Source: an uncultured Lachnospiraceae bacterium
GTDB taxonomy: Bacteria > Bacillota > Clostridia > Lachnospirales > Lachnospiraceae
Length of the DNA stretch: 32,641 bases
Reading direction: 5' to 3'
NCBI GenBank assembly: GCA_902793335.1
Contig: CADBCZ010000066.1
Span: 1-32,641, forward strand
Shown here piece by piece: positions 15,745-24,178 of the stretch. Both the position numbers and the translations under genes were made by a program. Numbering within the stretch: position 1 is the stretch's first letter; the number at the start of each line of letters is the position of its first letter. The notes beneath the pieces were generated by a model. The model was not told the DNA's origin. It was given only the letters and a program-made list of their open reading frames with translations, and made no database searches.

Positions 15745-17004
15745 CTATAAATTCTTAGTATGTTTTATTCCAATAAATGGTTCGTACTTTTTTCTGACTC
15801 TTTTTACCATTTCATTAAAACTATTCTTTTTTATAACAACATCATATTTTCCTGCAACAGTTCCAAACGTTATCTTATCCTTCGATGCATTTTTATTATA
15901 TATTTTTATATAAGAATAGCCTCTATGCTCTTCTGAAGAATATCTGACTATCTTTAATATCTTATCGTATTCCTGTTTGATCAGTTTATCATAAAATGCG
16001 TTGATCCGTTCATCTGTATCAAGCAGCATGATATATACAACTTTTTCATCACACGGATAATCCCTCTTAATATAGTTTCTATAGGGAGATGTCCGCATGG
16101 TCTTAACCAGATTCTGATTCACCTCATCAGGCGTATCGTTATAATATATCAGCAGCGTATCATCTATTATGACATTTATATAAGGATACATGTTACCTGC
16201 ACTTATCAGATCAACCAGCTCTTTTGCTGTATCAGGTGATATTACAAAAACAGATTTATATTCATTATTCTTTACGTCATAAAGAGCCGCTCCATCCATT
16301 ACAACTATCGGATATTTAAGGTTTATGTCTGATAAAGGCTCCAAAACTGAAGCCGGCGTGCGGACTGTAGAGAGTGTAAATCTCATTCCATCTTCAATCA
16401 TTCTGTTCAGCTCAACCTTGGAAAATGCACTCACCTTATTATTCTTGTCAACTAAGATATCATCTACTCCCGATACAAACAGCGTTTCTCTATCAGGGTT
16501 GAAACAGATTCTCATATTATTTAAGAAAAGTCCTATGACTATTCCGATCATTGTATCCAGAAATCTGTTCCATACAAAACTATACGGATTAATATCCCCG
16601 ATATGATTTATGACAATACTTAAGAATACCACGCATGAAAAATAAGAAGCCTGCTTCTTATTTATTAGCACCGTCGAATATATTACCAGTATCACACCTA
16701 TAAAAATAAAACCAATATTAAACAGAACACCGTAAGCTTCTCCGGAAATATGGTGAGGATATATCAGAATATATATCAGTCCGTATACCGCACCGACTAC
16801 GGTTCCTGTCATTCGCTGTAAAGCATTTGATAATGTATTGCTTCGGTACATTTGTATGCACCATAAAGCTGCAAGCTGGGAATAAAAAACTATGCCGCCT
16901 TCACCGCGTATGATATTGATCACCATACACAGTGAGACAGCTACGGCTGATTTTATTATTCTCATCCCTATTCCGGGAATTGCAAACTCATGCTTATCTT
17001 TCAT
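15745..17004 (-). CDS. FUSC/ArAE-type membrane protein fused to a degenerate HAD domain
   Basis: 419 residues. The first ~165 hold about six hydrophobic segments of the FUSC/aromatic-acid-exporter type ([32 protein letters not shown]). From ~172 on, the sequence follows a Cof-type HAD phosphatase: [17 protein letters not shown] in place of the DxDGT nucleophile motif, then TLSTVRTP and [11 protein letters not shown]. The nucleophile Asp is replaced by Gly and the C-terminal GD-ND metal motif reads GTVAGKYD, so phosphatase activity is unlikely and a ligand-sensing role is more plausible. Its ATG overlaps the icd stop (ATGA), making it the last gene of the seven-gene operon, where it could export the product. 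The HAD call is by pattern; the export role is inferred. Confidence 0.7.
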   Translation of the reverse strand: MKDKHEFAIPGIGMRIIKSAVAVSLCMVINIIRGEGGIVFYSQLAALWCIQMYRSNTLSNALQRMTGTVVGAVYGLIYILIYPHHISGEAYGVLFNIGFIFIGVILVIYSTVLINKKQASYFSCVVFLSIVINHIGDINPYSFVWNRFLDTMIGIVIGLFLNNMRICFNPDRETLFVSGVDDILVDKNNKVSAFSKVELNRMIEDGMRFTLSTVRTPASVLEPLSDINLKYPIVVMDGAALYDVKNNEYKSVFVISPDTAKELVDLISAGNMYPYINVIIDDTLLIYYNDTPDEVNQNLVKTMRTSPYRNYIKRDYPCDEKVVYIMLLDTDERINAFYDKLIKQEYDKILKIVRYSSEEHRGYSYIKIYNKNASKDKITFGTVAGKYDVVIKKNSFNEMVKRVRKKYEPFIGIKHTKNL

Positions 17005-18209
17005 AGATTATGTTCCAATGTTTCCCTGATTGCTTTTATAAAATTCTCACTATTAAGAACAGTAACTTTTTTCAAGGATGTAATAAGAGCCAGATCCTTA
17101 GTCATTTTTCCCGATTCAATAGTGCTTATAGTAGACGCTTCAAGTTTATCAGCAAAATCAATAAGTTCCGGAATCTTATCCAGTTCACCTCTTTTTCGAA
17201 GTGCACCTGTCCAAGCAAAAATAGTAGCTACCGAATTCGTTGATGTCTCTTCTCCCTTCAGATGCTTATAATAATGTCTCTGAACAGTTCCGTGAGCTGC
17301 CTCATATTCATATACCCCACTTGGTGATACAAGAACAGAAGTCATCATAGCCAGCGAACCAAATGCGGAGGAAAGCATATCACTCATCACATCACCATCA
17401 TAGTTCTTACAAGCCCAGATAAATCCGCCCTCAGATTTCATAACTCTGGCAACTGCATCATCAATCAGTGTATAAAAAAATTCTATACCTGCCTCATCAA
17501 ATTTTTCCTTATATTCAGCTTCAAATATCTCATTAAAGATATCCTTAAATGTGTGGTCATATTTTTTAGAGATAGTATCCTTCGTTGCAAACCACAGCGT
17601 CTGTTTAGTATCAAGGGCATAATTAAAGCAGCTTTTTGCAAAACTTTCAATAGATGGTTCCAAATTATGCATACCCTGAACTATTCCGGCAGAATCAAAT
17701 TCATGAACCAGAACCGAATCTGTAGATCCGTCTTCAGCTGTATATACCAATTCCACCTTTCCCGGTCTCGGAATCTTCATCTCAGAAGCCTTATATACAT
17801 CTCCATACGCATGTCTGGCTATTGTTATAGGAGCCTTCCAATTCTTTACACATGGTTCAATACCTTTGACAATGATAGGCGCTCTGAATACTGTACCATC
17901 AAGGATAGCTCTGATAGTTCCATTTGGACTCTTCCACATTTCCTTTAGATTATATTCCTCAACACGAGCAGCATTCGGAGTGATCGTCGCGCATTTTACA
18001 GCAACGCCATATTTCTCTGTCGCATAAGCCGAATCAAAAGTAACCTTATCATCCGTTTTATCCCTGTTTTCCAATCCCAGATCATAATACTCTGACTTCA
18101 GGTCTATAAATGGCAGGATAAGTTCATCCTTGATCATCTTCCAGAGGATTCTGGTCATTTCATCCCCATCCATTTCTACCAAAGGTGTTTTCATCTGTAT
18201 CTTATTCAT
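17001..18209 (-). CDS. icd: NADP-dependent isocitrate dehydrogenase (eukaryote-type)
   Basis: 402 residues, homodimeric eukaryote-like subfamily. It oxidatively decarboxylates isocitrate to 2-oxoglutarate with NADP+. Substrate and metal motifs are [58 protein letters not shown] and [12 protein letters not shown]; the HGTVQRHY segment fits NADP specificity. It sits between a deacylase-like gene (24 nt) and the FUSC-HAD gene (4-nt overlap), not with citrate synthase or aconitase. Within this operon it could supply 2-oxoglutarate/glutamate or NADPH for the neighbouring ligase pathway. GGAGG lies 11 nt before the ATG. Confidence 0.95.
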   Translation of the reverse strand: MNKIQMKTPLVEMDGDEMTRILWKMIKDELILPFIDLKSEYYDLGLENRDKTDDKVTFDSAYATEKYGVAVKCATITPNAARVEEYNLKEMWKSPNGTIRAILDGTVFRAPIIVKGIEPCVKNWKAPITIARHAYGDVYKASEMKIPRPGKVELVYTAEDGSTDSVLVHEFDSAGIVQGMHNLEPSIESFAKSCFNYALDTKQTLWFATKDTISKKYDHTFKDIFNEIFEAEYKEKFDEAGIEFFYTLIDDAVARVMKSEGGFIWACKNYDGDVMSDMLSSAFGSLAMMTSVLVSPSGVYEYEAAHGTVQRHYYKHLKGEETSTNSVATIFAWTGALRKRGELDKIPELIDFADKLEASTISTIESGKMTKDLALITSLKKVTVLNSENFIKAIRETLEHNL

Positions 18210-18233
18210 AATTCTTTATTCCTCCTCTGTTTA

Positions 18234-19163
18234 TCATGCATGTTCAATTAGTTTTATTACCGCCGTATTAGCATAGGTAATCGGTTCAATATGAATAAAA
18301 AAGATAATTCCATTGATTGGAGAATACAGCGTTTCTATAATGTTCCCCTCATATGGATTTATAATATTTGCCAGCGGTCTTCCGGCCTCAACCATATCCC
18401 CGGCTTTTACCAGCGGCTCATAAAACCCTGACTTAGCTGTCCTGACCGAGATAAAATCCTTATCATCGATCAATCGGATATTTTTCTCGCCGATAGCACT
18501 GTACTTTATCATTCCGCTGTTTGCCATAAAGTTCATCACGGCCAGCACGGCCTGACCTGCACCTGTACTGCTGATCCTTGAAGTTGTATTTGTGTACAGG
18601 GAAAATGCAGTCGTATTCCACACCTGCCAGTTATAATTAAGCGTTGCTGTATCATATGGTCTCACAGTTCTTTCAACTATATATTTAAGCCCGAACTTTT
18701 CAGCATCTTCTCTTTGTGTGAATCCCTCTTTCATATACCTGATATGCGGTACAAAATCTCCGGGCATATAAAACGAAGTAAACTGTATTCCGTATTTATA
18801 GTCTTTTATTTCTTTAAAAACTCCATCTGCAATTCTCTGAGTTGTCTCTCCCAGATCGTAGCCGGGAAACATTCTGTTAATATCCGTATTGTCTGTAGAC
18901 CAGAATCTTTTCTGAATATTGACTGAGTATGGATTGATGGATGGAATAATCAGTATTTTCACTCCATCCTTTATTCTCCCCTCTTCCTCAAGCTGTTTCA
19001 TTTTTTTTACAAGCTGGGAACAACAATATATCTGCTGCACTTCATTTCCCCTTGAATTACCTATCATACAAACTGATTCTTCCCCCTGACCGAATTCATA
19101 ACCGGTAACTCTGAAGTCATCACGATACATTCCTTTTATCTCATATATTATTCTCTTATTCAT
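18234..19163 (-). CDS. AstE/AspA-like deacylase homologue with degraded metal site
   Basis: About 309 residues from the preferred start. The fold follows the succinylglutamate desuccinylase/aspartoacylase (M14-like) family and its upstream neighbour: IPSINPYSVN, DINRMFPG, and a C-terminal barrel with ISVRTAKSGFYEPLVKAGD. The zinc motif HGDE is SRGNE here (R38, E41), the second zinc histidine (DIHAS in the neighbour) is replaced in YGIQFTS, and the catalytic Glu of VVEMG aligns with a Thr in LYTNTTS. It is therefore probably inactive as a hydrolase and may bind substrate or partner the active paralogue. I chose the ATG at 19163 (GAGG 9 nt upstream, 8-nt overlap with the preceding gene). The ATG at 19181 overlaps the Shine-Dalgarno itself. 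Confidence 0.75.
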   Translation of the reverse strand: MNKRIIYEIKGMYRDDFRVTGYEFGQGEESVCMIGNSRGNEVQQIYCCSQLVKKMKQLEEEGRIKDGVKILIIPSINPYSVNIQKRFWSTDNTDINRMFPGYDLGETTQRIADGVFKEIKDYKYGIQFTSFYMPGDFVPHIRYMKEGFTQREDAEKFGLKYIVERTVRPYDTATLNYNWQVWNTTAFSLYTNTTSRISSTGAGQAVLAVMNFMANSGMIKYSAIGEKNIRLIDDKDFISVRTAKSGFYEPLVKAGDMVEAGRPLANIINPYEGNIIETLYSPINGIIFFIHIEPITYANTAVIKLIEHA

Positions 19164-20118
19164 AGATGCAGACCTCCTCATTCAGTATTCTTCCCATGAG
19201 TGAACCTTCATCTACTATAGGATAATCTCTGATCGTAAAAAGCATTCCTCCCTGAGGTGCCCTCACCTCATCAAGCACTTTTCCCTCCAGGGGATCCACA
19301 ATTCTGCCAACCAGATCTCCCTTTGATACAAATGCACCATGCTTTACCTCTGGAACAAAAAGACCGCTAGCCGATGCATTTAAGTAGCTTACATCCTCCG
19401 GATTCTCTGATATCATCGGAGATCTTACTTCAGGCACTTCTCCCTTCCACATTCCGAGTTCTTTCATCGTATTAAATATGCCGTCTATCAGCTGCTCTCC
19501 ATATTCTCTGGTAAGTCTCATTCCCACACCCATTTCAACTACAAGCACAGGTGTTCCGATACTGTTCAAACTATGCGCAAATGTAGCCTCCAAAACTGTA
19601 CTGGCTCCGTGTACCCATATAAAATCTACATTTGAAAGTTTAGCCAGTGGAACAAGGGTTTCCGCATGTAGTTCATTTATTCTTATCTGTGGTATTTCCG
19701 TAAGATATATATTGCTTGCATGGATATCAAAAACCAGGTCAGAACCGGCCATATCCTCCATAATTCCTGCAGCTATATACTCTGTCATATTGCCATCTTT
19801 GTTTCCGGGAAAGAGTCTATTCATATCAAGATCAAATGCAGGTATTCCTCTGGTAATGGAATCAATTCCAAGAGGATTCATAGCCGGATATATATCGACT
19901 ATTCCCTGCAGATTATCATATTCTTCCATTATCCTTCTTTGAAGCTCGTAGCAGACATACTGCCCTTCAAGCTCATCACCGTGAATACCTGTGACGATGC
20001 TGATCCTTTTTAACGACGCATCATCTTCACTCATTACCTGGGGACATATTCGATTCTTTTTAATCATCAGTTTTTCATCAATAGGAAGATCTACCGATGT
20101 TACAGTCTCTATCATCAT
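19156..20118 (-). CDS. AstE/AspA-family zinc deacylase (succinylglutamate desuccinylase-like)
   Basis: 320 residues. An M14-like amidohydrolase that removes an acyl group from an amino acid such as N-acyl-glutamate or N-acyl-aspartate. Zinc ligands are in TGIHGDELEG (H46, E49) and VFDIHAS (H133). Substrate-binding NPLGID and DMNRLFPG (R101) and the catalytic Glu in VLVVEMGVG (E195) are present. The C-terminal beta-barrel begins near SGLFVPEVKHGAFVSKGD. The exact acyl substrate cannot be read. It lies fourth in the operon, 45 nt after the transglutaminase gene. AAGGAG precedes two adjacent ATGs (20118 or 20115). Confidence 0.85.
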   Translation of the reverse strand: MMIETVTSVDLPIDEKLMIKKNRICPQVMSEDDASLKRISIVTGIHGDELEGQYVCYELQRRIMEEYDNLQGIVDIYPAMNPLGIDSITRGIPAFDLDMNRLFPGNKDGNMTEYIAAGIMEDMAGSDLVFDIHASNIYLTEIPQIRINELHAETLVPLAKLSNVDFIWVHGASTVLEATFAHSLNSIGTPVLVVEMGVGMRLTREYGEQLIDGIFNTMKELGMWKGEVPEVRSPMISENPEDVSYLNASASGLFVPEVKHGAFVSKGDLVGRIVDPLEGKVLDEVRAPQGGMLFTIRDYPIVDEGSLMGRILNEEVCIYE

Positions 20119-20163
20119 GTACTCCTTTTTCAGTTTATCTGTTTGCTGCTTATGACATCTTTA

Positions 20164-20958
20164 TCAATAATATTTCTCTACGATGCACTCTATCTCCTGG
20201 GTCTGAAGTCCACCACCCCACATAACACCTCTGTTTATGGCACAGTCTGTAGCATCTCTTCCTACCCCCAGCTTTATATACTCATCCGTTATCTCTCTGT
20301 TATGTGTCGGATCAAAGGCTATAAAGCTTCCATCGCATACTGCTTCAACCCAGGCATGACTCTGTCCTTCCCCCACGATAAGGCCGCATACGTATCTTGC
20401 CGGAATAGAAAAGGCTCGAAGAAGACTGATATATATATGGGCATAATCCTGACATACACCTTTCCCATTTGCGAAGGCCTCTTCAGCTGTAGTTTCTATC
20501 TCAGTGCTGCCTTTTTCATATCGTATTCTTTCATACAGCTGATTCATAATAAAACGACATTTTTCTTTTTCATCAGTTAGCCCTTTCATCTCGGCCGACA
20601 GCTCATCCACAAATCCCATTATCTTTTCTCCCGAAATGCATTTACCATAGGGATATTTATACATTCCTATCTTGCCGGTGTTCACCCCTCCCTGAACATT
20701 TACCTGATAGGTTTCGACAAGACCCTTGATGACAAATTCAAATTCCGAATGGCTCTCCGGTTCCTGACCGATAATCTGAATATTCCCAAACGAATCAACG
20801 CCTTCTGAATATTGGACATACGGATTTATGCTTATTTCATATGATATATTTCTTTGTCTGAAATCATCTGCCGGTATTGACTTTATCGTAAAATAGCACT
20901 TGTCCACCGGCTTTGAATATTTGATTTTCATCTTATATTCATAGTTCAAAAAAGCCAC
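20164..20958 (-). CDS. transglutaminase-like cysteine peptidase/ligase
   Basis: 264 residues. The transglutaminase-fold catalytic triad is complete: C169 in GKGVCQDYAH, H201 in SHAWVEA, D216 in FDPTHN. An N-terminal beta domain (about 1-110) is typical of the bacterial type found with ATP-grasp and alpha-E genes. It would hydrolyse or transfer an amide/peptide bond on the ligase product. Start is GTG (GTGGCTTTT) with AAGGTGAT just upstream; an ATG one base earlier is out of frame. No signal peptide, so cytoplasmic. Twelve nt separate it from the alpha-E gene. Confidence 0.88.
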   Translation of the reverse strand: MAFLNYEYKMKIKYSKPVDKCYFTIKSIPADDFRQRNISYEISINPYVQYSEGVDSFGNIQIIGQEPESHSEFEFVIKGLVETYQVNVQGGVNTGKIGMYKYPYGKCISGEKIMGFVDELSAEMKGLTDEKEKCRFIMNQLYERIRYEKGSTEIETTAEEAFANGKGVCQDYAHIYISLLRAFSIPARYVCGLIVGEGQSHAWVEAVCDGSFIAFDPTHNREITDEYIKLGVGRDATDCAINRGVMWGGGLQTQEIECIVEKYY

Positions 20959-20970
20959 ATTATCACCTTC

Positions 20971-21639
20971 TTAATATGAAACTATTTTTTCAACATTCGT
21001 GATTATTTTTTCATAATCAAGATTTACGTCATTTATCAGTGTACTCACCCTGCTGAGTGACATATCATCATACTTCATTCCACTTCTTAACACTCGTGGA
21101 ATCATTCTGCGAACCTCCCGAATCAGACGTGGTTTCTCAACCTCCAGCCTTGCATACAAATCAATTCTCTCGATTCTTTTTCCTGCTTTAATGATATTTC
21201 TTATCTGATCTGAATCGATCTGATCATCAACCAGTCCCCAGAATGAAAGAAGATCATCCATAATCTGCTGAAGGTCGATAAGGGGAGCATCGCTTACAGA
21301 TGCATTATTCATTGCATATATCGAAAGCTGAATATATGAAAGTGCCTCAGAACCTATAGTTTCTCTAAGAACTATGGCATTATCATAAGCCCTGTTTAGA
21401 TTACTTATTATGGAATCCGGCACACTGATATCAAAGGGATATCTCTTTAAAAAATCCTCTTTTGATTCATATATATTCGGAATATCCAGGGAGTCACAAT
21501 ATTTCTGATAGCTGTCCTCCGATTCATCAATCATTCTGTCAAAGCTTTCAGAATATATCTTTAGTGTTGTATATACTCTCTCTGTATATCTTCCTAACCA
21601 ATAAAGGTGTTCAACCTGTTCTACTGAAATAATACCCAT
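20971..21639 (-). CDS. alpha-E domain protein (DUF403)
   Basis: 222 residues, essentially all helical. It opens with EQVEHLYWLGRYTERVYTTLKIY, the hallmark start of alpha-E proteins (usually xLYWMGRYxERA), and contains PLIDLQQIMDDLLSFWG and LRSGMKYD. Its biochemical role is unknown; it is nearly always encoded beside a circularly permuted ATP-grasp and a transglutaminase and is thought to act with them in peptide-bond chemistry. Shorter than many family members (~310), which often carry a second repeat. Overlaps the ATP-grasp gene by 19 nt; GGAGGAGG precedes the ATG. Confidence 0.88.
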   Translation of the reverse strand: MGIISVEQVEHLYWLGRYTERVYTTLKIYSESFDRMIDESEDSYQKYCDSLDIPNIYESKEDFLKRYPFDISVPDSIISNLNRAYDNAIVLRETIGSEALSYIQLSIYAMNNASVSDAPLIDLQQIMDDLLSFWGLVDDQIDSDQIRNIIKAGKRIERIDLYARLEVEKPRLIREVRRMIPRVLRSGMKYDDMSLSRVSTLINDVNLDYEKIITNVEKIVSY

Positions 21640-22940
21640 GTATCTTTAAATCCTCCTCCCTGAGATGAATTGACAATAAATGAATCCGGATTTCTTGAAA
21701 ACCTGGTAAGGCCACTCGCCCAGACGTAAGGTTCATCAGCCATCAGGACAAACGCTCTAAGGTCTGCCTTCCTTGGTACTATCTCACCCTCATCCAGAAT
21801 CTCAAGATCCTGAAAATCTATAATCTCCTGTGCTATAAATCTTCTCGGTTCATTCTTTAATAAAACAATAAAATCTTCCTTCTGTTGCTTTGTCATGGTA
21901 TTTCCAAATACCACCCCGTAACCACCGGCTTCGGCCACATCCTTAAGAACCAGCTTGTCAAAGTTCTCAAGAACATACTGCATATCCTCTTCGTAAAACG
22001 GAAGATATGTCGGTGCATTTTTAAGAATCGGCTCCTCCGACAGATAATATCTGATCATCTTAGGAACAAAATAGTATATTCCCTTATCATCTGCGACTCC
22101 ATTTCCCGGTGCATTTATCAGCGCCACATTGCCTTTTCTAAAGACATCATAGATATGTGGTATGCCTATAAGAGACTCCGGATTAAAGTTCATCGGATCA
22201 AGATATTCATCTGATATTCTTCTGTAGACCGCTCCAACTTTTTCCTTCGAGCCATTTGAACTGATATAATACAGAACATCATTTTCAACAAAGAGTTCCG
22301 ACCCTGTCACAAGATGTGCACCAGTCTTTTCAGCAAGATATGAATGTTCAAAATAAGCTGCATTATATCGTCCCGGCGTAAGGATAACAGTATGTCCGCC
22401 GGCATTTACATAGTCCATGGTCTTTCTCAGCAGATCTGCATAATTACGGTTATCCATCAGCTTGACATTATGGAAGGTTTCCGGCGAACTCTTTCGGCAC
22501 AAGTCTCTGGCAATCATCGGATAAGATGCACCTGACGGCACTCTGAGATTATCCTCCAGGATATACCATTCATTATCTTTACCCTTTACCAAATCTATTC
22601 CTGAAATATGAGAATATATTCCTTTCAGTGGCATAACATCTTCACATTCAGCCATATATCCTGAAGATGCATATATAAAGTCTTCAGGTACCACACCGTC
22701 CTTAACAATTCTTTTATCTGAGTAAATGTCCTTCAAGAAAAAATTAATGGCTAAAACTCTTTGTTTAAGCCCCTTTTCCAGCATTTTAAACTCGGTATCT
22801 TCAATAATTCTCGGAATAGAATCAAATGGAAACAACTGTTCCTTAAATGTATTATTCTTATAGATACCAAACTTAACACCATAGCGGGCCAACAAAGTAT
22901 TTATCCTGTCAGTATGCTGAACAAGCTTCTGATTATTCAT
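21621..22940 (-). CDS. circularly permuted ATP-grasp ligase (CP_ATPgrasp type 2)
   Basis: 439 residues. Family segments in order: QLFPFDSIPRII, GLKQRVLAINFFLKDIY, WYILEDNLRVPSGASYPM, LTPGRYNAAYFEHSYLAE, YFVPKMIRYYL, LVLKDVAEAGGYGVVFG (nucleotide-binding lysine and glycine loop), RKADLRAFVL and a closing FIVNSSQGGGFKDTWVL. These enzymes are predicted to form amide or peptide bonds with ATP; substrates are unknown. The protein is somewhat shorter than the usual ~480, with most of the loss at the N-terminus. It is the first gene of the operon, with GGGAGG before the ATG and a promoter plus terminator-like hairpin in the leader. Confidence 0.9.
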   Translation of the reverse strand: MNNQKLVQHTDRINTLLARYGVKFGIYKNNTFKEQLFPFDSIPRIIEDTEFKMLEKGLKQRVLAINFFLKDIYSDKRIVKDGVVPEDFIYASSGYMAECEDVMPLKGIYSHISGIDLVKGKDNEWYILEDNLRVPSGASYPMIARDLCRKSSPETFHNVKLMDNRNYADLLRKTMDYVNAGGHTVILTPGRYNAAYFEHSYLAEKTGAHLVTGSELFVENDVLYYISSNGSKEKVGAVYRRISDEYLDPMNFNPESLIGIPHIYDVFRKGNVALINAPGNGVADDKGIYYFVPKMIRYYLSEEPILKNAPTYLPFYEEDMQYVLENFDKLVLKDVAEAGGYGVVFGNTMTKQQKEDFIVLLKNEPRRFIAQEIIDFQDLEILDEGEIVPRKADLRAFVLMADEPYVWASGLTRFSRNPDSFIVNSSQGGGFKDTWVLFQ

Positions 22941-23007
22941 TTTGTTCGTCCTCCCTTCATGACTCAGGACATTTACAGTCCATTTTTATTCATTTTTTTA
23001 AAAACAA

Positions 23008-23046
23008 AAAGGCGCCGGTTGAAACCAAAGTTTCACCAGCGCCTTT
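23008..23046 (-). terminator. leader hairpin with U-tract upstream of the ATP-grasp operon (unit A)
   Basis: The minus-strand RNA begins close to AGCAAAGGCG. AAAGGCGC (23046-23039) pairs with 23015-23008, with an inner GGTGAAAC/GTTTCAACC stem, then TTTTTGTTTTT. This is a terminator or attenuator placed ~10 nt after the -10 box and ~65 nt before the first gene. It shares AGCAAAGGCG, GGTGAAAC and the closing GCC-U-tract with the unit at 23561-23589. Confidence 0.7.
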
Positions 23047-23056
23047 GCTAGTCACT

Positions 23057-23085
23057 ATAATAAACAAAACTCAGATGCTTTACAA
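23057..23085 (-). promoter_or_regulatory. promoter of the seven-gene ATP-grasp/deacylase/icd operon
   Basis: Minus-strand TTGTAA (23080-23085), a 17-nt spacer and TATTAT (23057-23062). The start point would fall just before the leader hairpin. No other promoter-like gap exists before the end of the FUSC-HAD gene, since the gene gaps are 45 nt or less. Confidence 0.55.
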
Positions 23086-23132
23086 TGTGCAATCTGCCCA
23101 GTCTTGTTGGATAATATATACAATTCATCCTC

Positions 23133-23538
23133 TCATAAAGTGGAGGCATCAACAAATTTCTTAAATATCATTCTGCTCTTTTCATCCGTTTTATAAGAAA
23201 ACTCCGGATGCCACTTCCCGAACTGCCTGATGATGATAACTGTTTACTTCAAGCAATTCAGTATTTAAACACTTATACAGTGGTGAATCCTTCACTATTT
23301 TTACCTTATGGACCGGAATATCATATGGCGGAGTCTGATGGTGTTCAACCTCAGACTTATGCTGCGTTGGAAGATCCTGATAGAGAGAACCGCCAAGTGC
23401 CGCATTGATAAACTGTATTCCTCTGCATATGCCAAATATCGGCTTATCAATCTCAATAGCTTTTTTAAGAATATATGTTTTGAGATAAAACCTTTGAAAA
23501 TCTTCGTCATTTCCATCGGTCCATTTGTATATGATCAT
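23133..23538 (-). pseudogene. class I glutamine amidotransferase (peptidase C26, PuuD-like), decayed
   Basis: Homologous to gamma-glutamyl hydrolases. DKPIFGICRGIQFINAALGG carries the nucleophile Cys, followed by SLYQDL and NSYHHQAVR. The ~60-residue N-terminal part is absent. After HHQAVR about 40 residues are missing, and the C-terminal end KWHPEFSYKTDEKSRMIF continues in another frame to a TGA at 23135-23133. So the enzyme is broken in at least two places. A GGAGG nine nt before ATGATCATA (23538) still marks an expressed start. It lies upstream of the ligase operon with a related promoter/hairpin leader, hinting that it once belonged to the same gamma-glutamyl pathway. Confidence 0.75.
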
Positions 23539-23560
23539 TTTGCCCATCCTCCAAAAAAAG

Positions 23561-23589
23561 AGGCGTTTCACCAATAAGATGAAACGCCT
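23561..23589 (-). terminator. promoter-proximal hairpin with U-tract (unit B)
   Basis: Minus strand AGGCGTTTCA, a 9-nt loop, TGAAACGCCT, then CTTTTTTT that runs straight into the GGAGG ribosome site of the C26 pseudogene. The hairpin starts ~15 nt after the -10 box, so transcripts would be stopped at ~45 nt or carry the hairpin at their 5' end. Confidence 0.75.
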
Positions 23590-23604
23590 TTGCTTCCAGA
23601 AGTA

Positions 23605-23632
23605 ATTTTAGCATATTTTTTTATTTTGTCAA
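23605..23632 (-). promoter_or_regulatory. strong promoter of unit B
   Basis: Minus-strand TTGACA (23627-23632), a 16-nt spacer ending in TGC (extended -10) and TAAAAT (23605-23610). It is one of the best promoter matches in the window, yet the gene it serves is broken. Confidence 0.8.
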
Positions 23633-23759
23633 TATTTTTCGAAGTTTTGGACGGAGTAAACTTATTGTCAGTTGGGAAAGAATAGAATGATCCTAGAAGA
23701 TATAGAATCTTTTCAACTTTTTTCATTCTACATCCGTTTTGATTTGAGGTCAAATATTA

Positions 23760-23990
23760 TATATATCTTACACGTTCTTTCTGATCAACCATTCCGTCTG
23801 TTCCTGTTGCCGGAAGCCGCCGTTCCATCTCTTTTTCGCGACGACACTTTACAAGATCAACGACTTTTTCACGACCATTATTTCAGACAAAACAACGCAA
23901 CTTACACATTCTGTCACATCCGATCTCACTCCAACCCATAGGCCTTGAACTCATACGATCTGATAATACATTACATTCAGATTCCCTTAT
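23760..23990 (-). pseudogene. ISLre2-family transposase C-terminal remnant
   Basis: Read on the minus strand, a frame gives NVLSDRMSSRPMGWSEIGCD, then RMCKLRCFV, a stop, NNGREKVVDLVKCRREKEME and PATGTDGMVDQKERVRYI. VLS-R-SSRPMGWS followed by a basic region with an NGG-like turn is characteristic of the C-terminus of ISLre2 (UPF0236) transposases. An in-frame stop and loss of everything upstream make it a dead remnant. It shows that a transposon once inserted between the C26 gene and the Hip-associated gene. I cannot see its terminal inverted repeats. Confidence 0.7.
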
Positions 23991-24178
23991 TTTTTCCCCT
24001 ATCAGGTCTCGTATAACCATATATAACGATATAACACAAGGGAAGAAGTGAGGGAAAGCTTAAGTCGTTAAATCTCAGTGTTTTCAAGGCTTGGCGAGGT
24101 CGCATATAACATCATACGGCATCTTAATAAGGTTCATAAACGGTTGTATTTCCACCTGTAATATGATCTACCATCAAA

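Noticed and set aside
23568-23753. 61-codon minus-strand frame
   Set aside because: It runs through the unit B promoter and hairpin. No ribosome site, low-complexity Lys/Ser content and no family resemblance.
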